The position numbers and the translations under genes are program-made. Source: an uncultured Acidovorax sp. (GTDB lineage: Bacteria > Pseudomonadota > Gammaproteobacteria > Burkholderiales > Burkholderiaceae_C). Taken from it: a stretch of 64,000 bases of DNA. The notes below the pieces were generated by a model that was not told where the DNA came from, ran no database searches, and saw only the letters and a program-made list of their open reading frames with translations. The DNA is taken from positions 186,001 through 250,000 of the forward strand of contig CAJYKV010000008.1 of assembly GCA_913774955.1 (NCBI GenBank), read 5' to 3'. Of this stretch, positions 47,257 to 57,103 are shown piece after piece. Position 1 is the first letter of the stretch, and each line of letters begins with the position of its first letter.

Positions 47257-49101
47257 TCAGCGCCCCACGGCGTACCCCTGCATGCCGCGTGGATTGGCGG
47301 CGGCGCGCAGCACCAGGCGGCCTTCCCGGTCGCGCTCCCGGGTGCAGGCGGACATGCGGCTTTCGGACCAGGGAGGCCCCACCTTCACGGTGTGGCCCAT
47401 GGCGCGCAGCGCGTCGATCTGCGCGGGATCGAAGCGCGACTCCAGGGTGAGCTGGTTGAGCGTGGTGCTTCGCGGCCAGAACGACGCGGGGAAGTGGTCG
47501 ATGTGCCATGCCGGGGCATCGATGGCCTCCTGCAGGTTCATGCCATGCACCGCATGGCGCAGGAAAAATGCCGGGGACCACTGGTCCTGCTGGTCGCCGC
47601 CGGGCGTGCCGAACACCATGTAGGGCTCGCCGTCGCGCAGCGCGAGCGACGGCGACAGCGTGGTGCACGGCGCCACGCCAGGCGTGACCGTGTTGGGCAA
47701 CCCCTCGTCCAGCCAGGTCATCTGCAGCCGCGTGGTCAGCGCGAAGCCCAGGGCCGGAATGGCGGGGCTGGACGACAGCCAGCCACCCGAGGGCGTGGCC
47801 GCGACCATGTTGCCGTGGCGGTCGATCACGTCGAGGTGGCAGGTATCGCCCACGAAGACCTCGCGGTCCAGCCATTCGTTCACCGGCGGCAGCGCCGCGA
47901 AGGTGGGTTCGCCGATCCCGAAGCGGGTGTCCGCGGTCAGCAGGGTGCGGCGTGCCACGTCCAGGTCCGGTAGCACCGGCATCCGGCCGCCTGGGGCTCC
48001 GGCGCGCAGCAGGGTGCTGGCGCTGCCGCCGACTTCGCCCCAGCGCGCGCGCAGGTAGTCGTCGGACAGCAGCGCCATCTGCGCATCGCGCTGCGCCCCC
48101 GGGGCGGCGCCGTACCAGGCCAGGCGGTCGGCCATGGCGAGCTTGGCCGCCTCGGCGATGCGGTGCACGAAGCCTGCCGAATCCACGGGATGCCGCTGCA
48201 GCTCTGCGTGGCGCAGCATGCCCATCTGCTGCAGGAACGCCGGGCCCTGGCTCCAGAAGCCGCACTTGGCCAGCGTGTAGCGGCCGAACTCCAGGGTCAG
48301 CGGCGCCTCGACGGCGGGCGACCAGTTCGCCAGATCGTCGTAACGCAGCAGGCCGCCGTGGCATTCGCCCGTGGTGTCGCGCACTTTCTCGGTGCGGTAG
48401 AAGTGGTCGATGTCGCGCGCGACGAACCCTTCGTACCAGCAGCGGATGGCCGCGTCGATTTCCGCGGTGCGCTGCCCGCCGCCCTCCCGCCGGGCGGTCT
48501 CGACGATGCGCGTGTACGTTTCGGCCAGCCGGGGGAGCCGGAACAGCGCGCCGGGCTGCGGCACCCGGCCATCGGGCAGCCAGACTTCGGCGGAACTGGG
48601 CCAGTGCGCGCGGAACAGTTCCTGCACCGCGACGATGGCCTGCACGGCGCGCGCCAGCAGCGGAAAGCCATCGCGGGCATAGCCTATGGCCGGAGCCAGC
48701 ACATCCGCGAGCGACCAGGTTCCATGGTCGCGCAGCAGGACGAGCCACGCGCCGAACGCCCCGGGCACGGTGGCCGGCAGCAGCCCTATGCCCGGCACCT
48801 GCTCCAGCCCAAGGCGGCGGAAGGCCTGCGCGGTTGCTTCCGCCGGTGCGCTGCCCTGGCCACGGACGGAGCGCATGGACCGCTCCCGCTCGCTCCAGTA
48901 CAGGATCGGCACCTCGCCGCCCGGACCATTCAGGTGCGGCTCGACGACCTGCAGCACGAAGCCCCCGGCCACGGCCGCGTCAAATGCGTTGCCTCCCCGT
49001 TCGAGCACGCCCATGGCGGTCTGCGATGCCAGCCAGTGGGTGGAAGCGACCACGCCGTGCGTGCCGGTGATTTCAGGACGTGTGGTGAAGGAGGTGCTCA
49101 T
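47257..49101 (-). CDS. Gamma-glutamyltransferase family protein
   Basis: A 614-residue Ntn-hydrolase precursor that would self-cleave into two subunits. GVVASTHWLASQTAMGVLERGGNAFDAAVAG is the family N-terminus, PGIGLLPATVPGAFGAWL follows, and GDTCHLDVIDRHGNMVAATPSGG contains the expected nucleophilic Thr at the cleavage point. No signal peptide is seen with the start at 49101 or at the longer alternative. It could act on glutathione, gamma-glutamyl amides or cephalosporin-like amides. It leads the operon with Bug and GAF genes and is divergent from a LysR gene. Confidence 0.9.
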   Translation of the reverse strand: MSTSFTTRPEITGTHGVVASTHWLASQTAMGVLERGGNAFDAAVAGGFVLQVVEPHLNGPGGEVPILYWSERERSMRSVRGQGSAPAEATAQAFRRLGLEQVPGIGLLPATVPGAFGAWLVLLRDHGTWSLADVLAPAIGYARDGFPLLARAVQAIVAVQELFRAHWPSSAEVWLPDGRVPQPGALFRLPRLAETYTRIVETARREGGGQRTAEIDAAIRCWYEGFVARDIDHFYRTEKVRDTTGECHGGLLRYDDLANWSPAVEAPLTLEFGRYTLAKCGFWSQGPAFLQQMGMLRHAELQRHPVDSAGFVHRIAEAAKLAMADRLAWYGAAPGAQRDAQMALLSDDYLRARWGEVGGSASTLLRAGAPGGRMPVLPDLDVARRTLLTADTRFGIGEPTFAALPPVNEWLDREVFVGDTCHLDVIDRHGNMVAATPSGGWLSSSPAIPALGFALTTRLQMTWLDEGLPNTVTPGVAPCTTLSPSLALRDGEPYMVFGTPGGDQQDQWSPAFFLRHAVHGMNLQEAIDAPAWHIDHFPASFWPRSTTLNQLTLESRFDPAQIDALRAMGHTVKVGPPWSESRMSACTRERDREGRLVLRAAANPRGMQGYAVGR

Positions 49102-49169
49102 GCTCGGTTCTGGTGCGTGTGGATGACCTTTCCAGTCTAGGAGCATCAAATAGACCAGCTAACATGGAT

Positions 49170-49187
49170 ATCTATAGATGCATGCAT
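49170..49187. promoter_or_regulatory. Overlapping palindromes between GGT operon and lysR
   Basis: Two perfect 10-bp palindromes, ATCTATAGAT (49170-49179) and ATGCATGCAT (49178-49187), overlap by two bases in the AT-rich 94-base divergent intergenic region, just before the lysR start. Probable LysR-regulator binding area. Confidence 0.55.
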
Positions 49188-49195
49188 AAAACGCT

Positions 49196-50167
49196 ATGAA
49201 CGACGCCGCACTTCCCCGGGACGAACTGGCGATCCGCCTGGAGAACCGGCTCAAGATGCGCCACTACGCACTGCTGCTGGCCATCGACCGCCACCGCTCG
49301 GTCAGCCGTGCCGCCGACGAGCTGCACCTGAGCCAGCCCACCGTGACCCGCGCGCTCGCCGACATCGAGGACATCTTCATGTCCCCGCTGTTCGTCCGGA
49401 CCCGCCGCGGGCTGGAGCCCACCCCCGCCGGCGAGCTGGTGCTCGCCCGTGCCCGCTTCGCCGTGGCGGACAACAGCGCCCTGCGGCGTGAACTCGAAGG
49501 CCTGCGCGCGGGGCACCAGGGGCGGCTGCGCCTGGGCGTGATCCCCTATGCACCGGACTTCATCCTGGATGCCGCCTGGCAGCACCTGCTGGGCAAACGG
49601 CCGCGGCTGTCGCTGCAGGCGCACGAGGACACGACGCTCCATCTCATCGACGCGCTGCGCAACCGCACCCTGGACTGCGCCATCTGCCGGTTCTCGCAAG
49701 ATAGCTCTGCCGATGACCTGGAGCAGGAGTTGCTGTGCCAGCAGACGGCCCACATCGTCGTGTCGCGGGACAACGCGCACTCACTGAAGCGACTGGCTTC
49801 ACCCGACATCGGCCAGCTGGCGCAAATGGACTGGATCTTCCCGCCGTCGAACACGCCCATCCGCCACATGGTCGACTCGATGTTCGCGGCCGGCGGCCGG
49901 CGGGTGCCGGTCCCGGTACTGGAGGCCTATGCCACCCGCACCATCGCCACCGCGTTGGCGCGGCTGCCCCGCGGCGTGACGCTGCTGCCCCTGCACACGG
50001 CGCGGCTCGTGGCCGCCGATGGACGTGCCGTCGTCATGCCCGAGCCCCTGCCCTGGCGCATGCCGCCCATCAGCCTGGCCTGGCTGCGCGGCAACCCCAA
50101 ATCGCACATGGCCAGCGAACTGGTGGCGGCGATCCGCGCGCAGTTGCCGGTGGAGGGGGCAACGTAA
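49196..50167 (+). CDS. LysR-family transcriptional regulator
   Basis: A 323-residue regulator. The winged helix (about 22-80) reads HYALLLAIDRHRSVSRAADELHLSQPTVTRALADIE and is followed by TRRGLEPTPAGE. The effector domain (about 105-310) contains LRLGVIPYAPDF and LDCAICRF. Its divergent placement suggests it controls the gamma-glutamyltransferase-Bug-GAF operon and itself, with a substrate of that operon as coinducer. Confidence 0.92.
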   Translation: MNDAALPRDELAIRLENRLKMRHYALLLAIDRHRSVSRAADELHLSQPTVTRALADIEDIFMSPLFVRTRRGLEPTPAGELVLARARFAVADNSALRRELEGLRAGHQGRLRLGVIPYAPDFILDAAWQHLLGKRPRLSLQAHEDTTLHLIDALRNRTLDCAICRFSQDSSADDLEQELLCQQTAHIVVSRDNAHSLKRLASPDIGQLAQMDWIFPPSNTPIRHMVDSMFAAGGRRVPVPVLEAYATRTIATALARLPRGVTLLPLHTARLVAADGRAVVMPEPLPWRMPPISLAWLRGNPKSHMASELVAAIRAQLPVEGAT

Positions 50168-50235
50168 GGCCCTCGACAGGTCGCGGAAAGGCCCAGCCGC
50201 GGCGGGTCATACGGGCAGCGGTTACATTGGCTAAC

Positions 50236-52767
50236 ATGAACGCTTCCGCGCCCCGCGATGGCCCCCGCCCGGCATCCGCCGGCGCGCCCCACTTCCTGCC
50301 CGACGGCACCCCGACGCATGCCATGCTGCGGGAATGCGACTGGGCAGCTTCGCCGCTGGGCCATCCCGCCACTTGGCCACGGCCGCTGCGGGCGGCGGCA
50401 TCGCTGGTGCTCGACTCGCTGGCACCGACCTGGCTGGCCTGGGGACCGGGCCTGGGCATGGTCTACAACGCACCGTACGCAGAGATGCTGGGCAACAAGC
50501 ACCCCTGGGCCATGGGCTCGGCGCTGGATGCGGTGTGGGCCGAGGTCTGGCCGGACGTGGGCTCGCTGGTGGCCACGGCGCTTTCGGGCGAAGCCCTTTA
50601 CCGCGAAGACCTGCCGCTGATCGTCAACCGCCGCGGCCATGCCGAACCGGCCTGGTTCAGCTTCTCCTACACGCCCCTGCGCGACGACGACGGGCGCGTG
50701 CAGGGCATCCTTTGCGCGGTCGCGGAAACCACCGGCAAGATGCTGGCGCAGCGCCGGCTGGCCGAGAGCGAATCGCGGCTGCGGGCGCTGACGCTGGCCA
50801 CCGCCAATGCGGTCTACCGCATGAGCGCCGACTGGAGCCGGCTTCTGGAGATCAACGGCCAGGGCTTCATCGCCGACACCACGGAACCCACGCGCTCCTG
50901 GATCGAGCAGTACGTGCCGGCCCAGGACCGGCCACAGGTGCGCGCGGCCATCGCCCAGGCCATGGCGACCCGCAGCCTGCTCGAGCTGGAGCACCGCGTG
51001 TTCCGCGTGGACGGCAGCATCGGCTGGACGCTGTCGCGCGCCATGCCGCTGCTGGGCGCCGACGGCGAGGTGACGGAGTGGTTCGGCACCGCCACCGACC
51101 TCACGGCCCGCAAGGCCGCCGAGAGCGCGCTGCGCGAAAGCGAACTGCAGTTGCGCACGCTGTTCGAGACCATGGACGAGGGCTTCTGCGTGATCGAGTT
51201 CCTCGACGGGCCGCATGGCCCGCTGAGCGACTACGTGCACGTCTCGGCCAACCCGGCCTATCAGGCCAATGCGGGCATCGCCGACGTGGTGGGGCAGCGC
51301 GTGCGCGACATGGTGCCCGAGGAAGCCGATGCCTGGGTGGAGATCTACCGCAAGGTGCTGGTCACGGGCGAGCCGGTGCGCTTCGAGCGCGAGCTGGTCA
51401 AGACCCGCCGCTACCTGGAGCTGTCCGCGTTCCGGGTGGAGCCGGCCGAGCGCCGCCAGGTGGCGGTGCTGTTCCAGGACGTGACGCAGCGCCACCGCGC
51501 CGAGCTTGCCCTGCGCGAACTGAACGACGCACTGGAGCAGCGCGTGGCGCTGGAGGTGGCCGAGCGCCTGCGGACGGAAGAGGTGCTGCGCCAGGCGCAG
51601 AAGATGGAGGCGGTGGGGCAGCTCACCGGCGGCATCGCGCACGATTTCAACAACATGCTCGCGGTGGTGCTGGGATCGCTGGAACTGCTGGACCGGCGCT
51701 TCGCCGCGGGCGAACCCCGCGCCCGCCGCCACATCGACGCGGCCCGCGGTGGCGCCCGGCGCGCGGCGCAGCTCACGCAGCGGCTGCTGGCCTTCTCGCG
51801 CAGGCAGCCGCTCAGTCCGGTGCCGCTGGACGCCAACCAGCTGGTCGCCGGCATGTCCGACATGCTGCGCCATTCGCTGGGCGGAGCGATCCGCCTGGAG
51901 ACGGTGCTCGCCGGCGGGCTGTGGCGCATCCATGCGGACCGCAACCAGCTCGAGAGCGTGATCCTGAACCTCGCCGTCAACGGCCGCGACGCCATGGGCG
52001 CGCTGACCGATGGCGGACGGCTCACCATCGAAACCGCCAACGCCCACCTGGACGACCGCTACGCCGCGGAGCACCTGGGCGTGGCGCCCGGGCAGTACGT
52101 GCTGATCGCAGTCACCGACACCGGCACGGGCATGCCGCCGGAGGTGATCGCCAAGGCCTTCGATCCGTTCTTCACCACCAAGGAGGTGGGCAAGGGCACC
52201 GGCCTGGGGCTGAGCCAGGTGTACGGCTTCATCCGGCAGTCGAACGGCCACGTGAAGATCTACTCCGAGGTCGGCGAAGGCACCACCGTCAAGGTGTATC
52301 TGCCGCGCCTGACGGACGTCTCCGGGGAAGAGGCCGCCGCGACCGCACCGCCGCCGCTGCCCCTGGGGGATGCGCAGGAAGTGGTGCTGGTGGTGGAGGA
52401 CGAGGCCGCCGTGCGGCAGTTCTCCGTGGACGCCCTGAACGAGCTCGGCTACCGCGTGCTGGAAGCCGACGGCGCCGCGGCGGCGCTGAAGCTGATCGAC
52501 GCGCATCCGGAAATCGACCTGCTCTTCACCGACGTGGTGATGCCCGACGTGAACGGCCGCAGATTGGCCGAGGAAGCGCTGCGCCGCCGGCCGGGTCTGA
52601 AGGTGCTGTTCACCACCGGCTACACGCGCAACGCCGTGGTGCACAACGGCGTGCTGGACGCGGGCGTGCACCTCATCGGCAAGCCCTACACCCTGGAAGA
52701 CCTGGCACTGCGCGTGCGCGAGGCGCTGGACGCGCCCCACACCGGCATCGCCCCGGCCGGCGCCTGA
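50236..52767 (+). CDS. PAS-domain hybrid sensor histidine kinase
   Basis: An 843-residue cytosolic kinase with no membrane segment. Three PAS-like domains (about 25-170, 178-300, 305-430) are followed by a coiled coil. The HisKA box [21 protein letters not shown] has its His near residue 470. The HATPase has [34 protein letters not shown] and [14 protein letters not shown]-terminal receiver (about 715-830) has [10 protein letters not shown] and phospho-Asp in [13 protein letters not shown]. The 844-codon start at 50236 removes overlap with lysR. The signal is unknown; output may pass through the receiver to a separate Hpt protein. Confidence 0.92.
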   Translation: MNASAPRDGPRPASAGAPHFLPDGTPTHAMLRECDWAASPLGHPATWPRPLRAAASLVLDSLAPTWLAWGPGLGMVYNAPYAEMLGNKHPWAMGSALDAVWAEVWPDVGSLVATALSGEALYREDLPLIVNRRGHAEPAWFSFSYTPLRDDDGRVQGILCAVAETTGKMLAQRRLAESESRLRALTLATANAVYRMSADWSRLLEINGQGFIADTTEPTRSWIEQYVPAQDRPQVRAAIAQAMATRSLLELEHRVFRVDGSIGWTLSRAMPLLGADGEVTEWFGTATDLTARKAAESALRESELQLRTLFETMDEGFCVIEFLDGPHGPLSDYVHVSANPAYQANAGIADVVGQRVRDMVPEEADAWVEIYRKVLVTGEPVRFERELVKTRRYLELSAFRVEPAERRQVAVLFQDVTQRHRAELALRELNDALEQRVALEVAERLRTEEVLRQAQKMEAVGQLTGGIAHDFNNMLAVVLGSLELLDRRFAAGEPRARRHIDAARGGARRAAQLTQRLLAFSRRQPLSPVPLDANQLVAGMSDMLRHSLGGAIRLETVLAGGLWRIHADRNQLESVILNLAVNGRDAMGALTDGGRLTIETANAHLDDRYAAEHLGVAPGQYVLIAVTDTGTGMPPEVIAKAFDPFFTTKEVGKGTGLGLSQVYGFIRQSNGHVKIYSEVGEGTTVKVYLPRLTDVSGEEAAATAPPPLPLGDAQEVVLVVEDEAAVRQFSVDALNELGYRVLEADGAAAALKLIDAHPEIDLLFTDVVMPDVNGRRLAEEALRRRPGLKVLFTTGYTRNAVVHNGVLDAGVHLIGKPYTLEDLALRVREALDAPHTGIAPAGA

Positions 52768-52809
52768 CGCGCCAGGGCGCGGGCCGGGCCGCCGGCGAGG
52801 GGGCCGGCG

Positions 52810-53847
52810 TCAGAACCGCTCGTTCGGTCCCAGGTAGCGCCACTGCCCCGCCGGCAGGTTGCCGAGCACGACGCGGCCGATGCGGATGCGCTTGAGGCCC
52901 ACCACCTTCAGGCCCACCAGTTCGCACATGCGGCGGATCTGGCGCTTCTTGCCTTCCTGGAGCACGAAGCGGAGCTGCTCGGGGTTCTGCCAGTCCACCT
53001 TCGCGGGCTTGAGCGGCTGGCCGTCGAGCGAGAGGCCGTGGCACAGGCGTGCCAGCTGCTCGGCCGGGAAGACGGACTGCACGCCGGTCGCGACGTCGCC
53101 GTAGTGCACGCGCACGAGGTACTCCTTCTCGACCTCGGAGTCTTCGCCGATCAGATGCCGCGCCACGCGGCCGTCCTGGGTGAGCACCAGCAGCCCGACG
53201 GAATCGATGTCCAGCCGGCCGCAGGGCGCGAGGCCGCGCAGTTGCGGCGGCGAAAAGCGCTGCCGGCTCGGGTCTTCACGCCAGTGGGTGCGCGGGTTGA
53301 TGAGCGCGACCGCCGGCGTGTGGCCGTCCTCGGCCTGGCCGCTCACGTAGCCCATGGGCTTGTGCAGCAGGATGGTCACCTGCCGCTCCTGCTGGCCCCG
53401 CGCGGCGGGATCGACCTCGATGCGGTCGGTGGGCGCCACCTGCAGGCCCATCGCGGCCACCTGCCCGTTCACGCGCACCCAGCCGCTGGCGATCCAGTCG
53501 TCCGCCTCGCGGCGCGAGCACAGCCCGAGTTCGGCCATGCGCTTGTTGAGGCGGGAGGTGGCGCCGGGAGCGCCGCCTTCGGGGCCGCGGGCCGCGGAGC
53601 CACCCCGAGGATGCGGTGCCTGCGGGGCGGTATCGGCGCGCCGGACCGGGGGCACCGGCGCGCCCGCCTCGGGCGCGCGCAGGGTGAAGCGGCCCGCGGG
53701 CCGCGGGCCTCCGGGGCGGGACGGCGCGGAGCCCTGGGCGGCAGCGGAGTTGGGAGCGGAAGCGGGCCGGGAGGCGGCAGCCGGCGGGCCGGCGCGCCGG
53801 CCGCCCGGAGGGAGCGACAGGCGGTTGCGGGGAGCGGAATCGGACAT
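52810..53847 (-). CDS. RluF-like 23S rRNA pseudouridine synthase
   Basis: A 345-residue member of the RsuA/RluB/RluE/RluF family. After an Ala/Pro/Arg/Gly-rich N-terminal tail of about 95 residues, an S4 domain (SRLNKRMAELGLCSRREADD, WVRVNGQVAAMG) precedes the catalytic domain. That domain has CGRLDIDSVGLLVLTQDG, in which the Asp is the nucleophile, and LQEGKKRQIRRMCELVG. The C-terminal IGRVVLGNLPAGQWRYL fits RluF best, which modifies U2604 in E. coli; the exact target is not certain. Confidence 0.85.
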   Translation of the reverse strand: MSDSAPRNRLSLPPGGRRAGPPAAASRPASAPNSAAAQGSAPSRPGGPRPAGRFTLRAPEAGAPVPPVRRADTAPQAPHPRGGSAARGPEGGAPGATSRLNKRMAELGLCSRREADDWIASGWVRVNGQVAAMGLQVAPTDRIEVDPAARGQQERQVTILLHKPMGYVSGQAEDGHTPAVALINPRTHWREDPSRQRFSPPQLRGLAPCGRLDIDSVGLLVLTQDGRVARHLIGEDSEVEKEYLVRVHYGDVATGVQSVFPAEQLARLCHGLSLDGQPLKPAKVDWQNPEQLRFVLQEGKKRQIRRMCELVGLKVVGLKRIRIGRVVLGNLPAGQWRYLGPNERF

Positions 53848-53852
53848 GGGCG

Positions 53853-56192
53853 CTATTTTCGCGCGTCGGCCGCGGCATGCCAGGCGAGCAGGTCCTCCGC
53901 GGGCATGGGCCGGCCGATGTGGTAGCCCTGGGCCTCGTCGCAGCGCAGGGCCTGCAGGCGCTCGAGGATGGTGGCGGTCTCCACCCCCTCGGCCACCACC
54001 GAGAGGCCCAGGTTGTGCGCGAGATCGATGGTGGAGCGCACGATCTGCGCGTCGCCCGTGTCCGCCACCATGCCGAGCACGAAGGATTTGTCGATCTTGA
54101 GCTCGTCCACCGGCAGCCGCTTGAGGTAGGCCAGCGAGGAGTATCCGGTGCCGAAATCGTCGATGGAGAGCTTGAAGCCCTGGGCCGACAGGCGGTTGAG
54201 CATGGCTTCGGCGCGCGCCGGGTCGTCCATGATGGCGCTCTCCGTGATCTCCAGGCAGAACGACTCCGGCCCGACGCCGTGGCGTGCCATGAGTGCTCCC
54301 AGGCGGGCGCTCAGTTCAGTGTCCATGAGGTCGCGCGTGGACAGGTTGACCGAGATGCGCAGCCCCAGTGCGCGCACGTCGGGCCGCGCGAGGAAGACGG
54401 CCGCCTGCTCGAACACCCAGAGCGTGAGCTGCCGCACGAAGCCGGTCTGCTCGGCGAACGGGATGAACTGCATCGGCGGCACCAGGCCGCGCTCGGGATG
54501 CTGCCAGCGCACGAGCGCCTCGGCGCCGCAGCCCGCGCGTCCGTCCAGGCCGAGCTTGGGCTGCAGGAAGAGCCGCAGTTCGCCCGCCTCCACCGCATGG
54601 CGCAGTTCGGACAGCAGCGACAGCGCGGCCGCGCTGGAGGAATCCATCGACGGATCGTAGACCTGCGCGCCGTGCAGCCGCCGCTTGGCGGCGTACATCG
54701 CGATCTCCGCGTGGCTCAGCAGGGTGTCGGCGTCTTCCGCCGGGCCGGGCCAGCAGGCGATGCCGATGCCGGCGCTCAGGTCCACCGTCTGGTCGTCGAA
54801 CGCCACCGACGATTCGAACGCCCGCGTGATGCGCTGCGCCGTGTCGCGCGCCGCCGCCTCGTCCGCGCCCGGCAGCATCAGCGCGAATTCGTTGCCCCCG
54901 AGGCGCGCGAGGGTCTCCCGCGGCGCATGCAGGTGGGAGGAGATGCGCTCCGCCACGGCCTGCAGCAGCCGGTCGCCCATCGCGTAGCCCAGCACGCCGT
55001 TGACGTGCTTGAAGCGGTCGAGGTCGAGTGCGATCACCGAGAGCGGCTCGCCCGTGTGGATGCCGCGCCGGATCGCGTCCATGAGCATGCGGCGGAACCG
55101 CTCCCGGTTCGGCACGCCCGTGAGGCGGTCGGTGTCGGCGAGCCGGCGGATCTCGTCCTGCTGCTCCGAGATGCCGATGCGCATGCGGTCGAACGAGCGC
55201 GCCAAGTGGCCGATCTCGTCGTGGCGGTGGGTGTGTTCGATGGGCGCGGCATAGTCGCCGCGCGAGATGCGCTGCGTGGCCAAGGCCACGGCCCGCAGGG
55301 GGGTGGCGACGCGCCGCGCCATGATCGCGAAGCCGATGGCGAACAGCGCCACGCCCGCGAGCGTGATGCCGGCCAGCAGCAGTTGCAGGTGGCGGTAGGA
55401 GGCGAGCACTTCGTCGAGGGAGCGCAGCAGCAGCACCCGCGCCCGGCCGTTGACGGTGTCGAGCGGCACCGCGCGCACCAGCATGGGTCCGTCGTCCGTC
55501 TCGATCTCGCCGCCGCCCATGAGCCCCGCCAGCCGGTCCCGCTCGACCGCCGGCCGCGTGCTGACCGGCACCTGCACGCCGCCGTCGGCGGTCTGGACTG
55601 CGATGGCCACGTCCACCGACTGCAGCTGGCGCATCTCCGCGGCCAGTGCCTGGCCGATCGGGAACCCCATGAGCACCCAGCCGATCAGGAGCGGCGCACG
55701 CAGCGGCACCGTCACGAACTGGTAGGGCACGCCGTCCACGATGGCGATCTGGCTGCCGCCGGGATGCTCCGTGAGCGCGGGCAGCACGCCGCGCAGGGCG
55801 GCACGCGAGTCGCCGGAAGCGTCCGCCGCCGAGGACACCACCAACTGCATGCGCGTGTCCAGCAGGGCGGTGACGGCCGCGCCGATGCGGGCGCCGTGGT
55901 TGTAGAGCACCGATTCGATCGTGTCCGCATCGCCGGAATTCACGGCCGAGCGGAATCCGTAGTCCGAGGCGAGCAGCGTCGATCCCTGCTGCAGCCGCTC
56001 GGCGTTCTGCTCGATGAGGCGGCGCCAGACCCGCTCGTTCGCGTCCAGCCCCTGCGCGACCTGCGCACGGCCGTTGCGCTCGATCGAAGCGCGCACCACC
56101 AGGAAGCCGGCGGCCTGCACGATCAGCAGCAGCAGCAGCGAGATGGTGGCCAGCCGGAACATCAGGCTGCGCCGGAAAGCGCTCCAGCTCAC
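53853..56192 (-). CDS. Membrane GGDEF/EAL protein, probable c-di-GMP phosphodiesterase
   Basis: A 779-residue sensor. TM1 (about 12-32) and TM2 (about 266-288) bracket a periplasmic cache-like domain of roughly 230 residues. HAMP (about 290-340) leads to a GGDEF domain whose signature is degenerate, LGGNEF (Asn for Asp), then an EAL domain with GAEALVRWQHPE, LEITESAIMDD, IDDFGTGYSSLAYLKRLP and LKIDKSFV intact. So c-di-GMP degradation is the likely output and the GGNEF domain may only bind GTP. Its start overlaps the end of the cupredoxin-like gene by four bases, suggesting that the periplasmic partner feeds its sensor domain. Confidence 0.88.
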   Translation of the reverse strand: MSWSAFRRSLMFRLATISLLLLLIVQAAGFLVVRASIERNGRAQVAQGLDANERVWRRLIEQNAERLQQGSTLLASDYGFRSAVNSGDADTIESVLYNHGARIGAAVTALLDTRMQLVVSSAADASGDSRAALRGVLPALTEHPGGSQIAIVDGVPYQFVTVPLRAPLLIGWVLMGFPIGQALAAEMRQLQSVDVAIAVQTADGGVQVPVSTRPAVERDRLAGLMGGGEIETDDGPMLVRAVPLDTVNGRARVLLLRSLDEVLASYRHLQLLLAGITLAGVALFAIGFAIMARRVATPLRAVALATQRISRGDYAAPIEHTHRHDEIGHLARSFDRMRIGISEQQDEIRRLADTDRLTGVPNRERFRRMLMDAIRRGIHTGEPLSVIALDLDRFKHVNGVLGYAMGDRLLQAVAERISSHLHAPRETLARLGGNEFALMLPGADEAAARDTAQRITRAFESSVAFDDQTVDLSAGIGIACWPGPAEDADTLLSHAEIAMYAAKRRLHGAQVYDPSMDSSSAAALSLLSELRHAVEAGELRLFLQPKLGLDGRAGCGAEALVRWQHPERGLVPPMQFIPFAEQTGFVRQLTLWVFEQAAVFLARPDVRALGLRISVNLSTRDLMDTELSARLGALMARHGVGPESFCLEITESAIMDDPARAEAMLNRLSAQGFKLSIDDFGTGYSSLAYLKRLPVDELKIDKSFVLGMVADTGDAQIVRSTIDLAHNLGLSVVAEGVETATILERLQALRCDEAQGYHIGRPMPAEDLLAWHAAADARK

Positions 56193-56812
56193 GGCACGGC
56201 TCCCACCAGCCGGACGGTCACCGAGGCACCGCCCTCGGCCACCACCAGCGGCCGCACCACGGCGGGCGCGCCCACCGGCAGGCCCGCATGCCAGACGTTG
56301 AGCGTGTATTCACCCGGCGGCACCTTGTCGATGCGCGCGGTCCCCGCGCCGTCGGCCTGCGCGTAGTAGGGCGTCTCTATCACCAGGATCCACCCCACCA
56401 TCTGGTCGTGGATGTTGCAGCCCAGCACCACCACACCGGGCTGGTCGAAGAGCACGGGATTGGCGGGCATGCCCGAATAGAGCTTGAGTTCGAACTTCTT
56501 CGCCGGAGAGAACGAATAGACGTGGTGGCGCACCGTGTCGTGGTTGGGAAACTGCACCTGCGTGCCGGCGGTCACCACCAGCACCTCGGGCACGAAGCGC
56601 CGCTTCTCCTGGGCCACCTCGGCGCCCACGAGGGGCTTCGCCTGCCGGCGCGCCTGGGCGGAATCCAGAAAAGCCACGGCACCCGGCAGAGGCTTGCCGG
56701 CGCCGTCCTGCACGATGACCTGCACCAGCGCCGCCCACGCACCCGGCGCGAACGCCGATGCCAGCCCGAGGACCGCGACCCGCACAGCACGCTGCATAAC
56801 TGTCTTCACCAT
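56189..56812 (-). CDS. Exported cupredoxin-like protein (methylamine-utilisation-type annotation)
   Basis: A 207-residue periplasmic protein with signal peptide ending FAPGAWA. A plastocyanin-like fold has candidate copper ligands: His in VQFPNHDTVRHHVYSF and the Cys-His-Met set in VVLGCNIHDQMVGWILV. Then YTLNVWHAGLPVGAP. Such genes are often labelled methylamine utilisation protein, but no mau genes are here. AGGGGA six bases before the ATG at 56812 supports the start. Its four-base overlap with the GGDEF/EAL gene implies a shared function, perhaps copper or redox sensing. Confidence 0.8.
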   Translation of the reverse strand: MVKTVMQRAVRVAVLGLASAFAPGAWAALVQVIVQDGAGKPLPGAVAFLDSAQARRQAKPLVGAEVAQEKRRFVPEVLVVTAGTQVQFPNHDTVRHHVYSFSPAKKFELKLYSGMPANPVLFDQPGVVVLGCNIHDQMVGWILVIETPYYAQADGAGTARIDKVPPGEYTLNVWHAGLPVGAPAVVRPLVVAEGGASVTVRLVGAVP

Positions 56813-56833
56813 GTGATTCCCCTGGCCATAAAT

Positions 56834-56843
56834 GTAACGTTAC
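56834..56843. promoter_or_regulatory. Palindrome GTAACGTTAC upstream of the cupredoxin gene
   Basis: A perfect 10-bp palindrome 21 bases before the cupredoxin ATG in the 291-base divergent region shared with the chemoreceptor gene. Possible operator; no regulator assigned. Confidence 0.35.
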
Positions 56844-56899
56844 CTCGGCTCCTGGCGTGGCGTCCCGGACTCTGGCACGATACTGGACATCGCAGCAAA

Positions 56900-56918
56900 A
56901 GCTATCAAATCGATAGCT
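56900..56918. repeat. Short inverted repeat AGCTATC-N5-GATAGCT
   Basis: Perfect 7-bp arms around AAATC in the same divergent intergenic region. Similar 'GCTATCAAAT..GATAGC' strings are, as I remember, common between Comamonadaceae genes, so this may be a small dispersed repeat rather than an operator. Confidence 0.4.
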
Positions 56919-57103
56919 CGAAGCGACGGGCACTGGACGGCACCGAACGGTTCGGCGATTTCGCCCATTGCAACGCCCCAGGGCGGAGCATGCCAGCGAA
57001 GCAGATTGTGTGCACCGCCCAGCTGTAACAACAACAAGGGGTTCATTGGCACCGTTCTTGCAGCGGCCACTGCAACAACGGGACCTTGTCCCGGGAACGC
57101 ACC

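Noticed and set aside
56189-56812. Part of a methylamine dehydrogenase (mau) cluster
   Set aside because: The label comes from a broad cupredoxin-like family; none of the mau structural or maturation genes are in the window.
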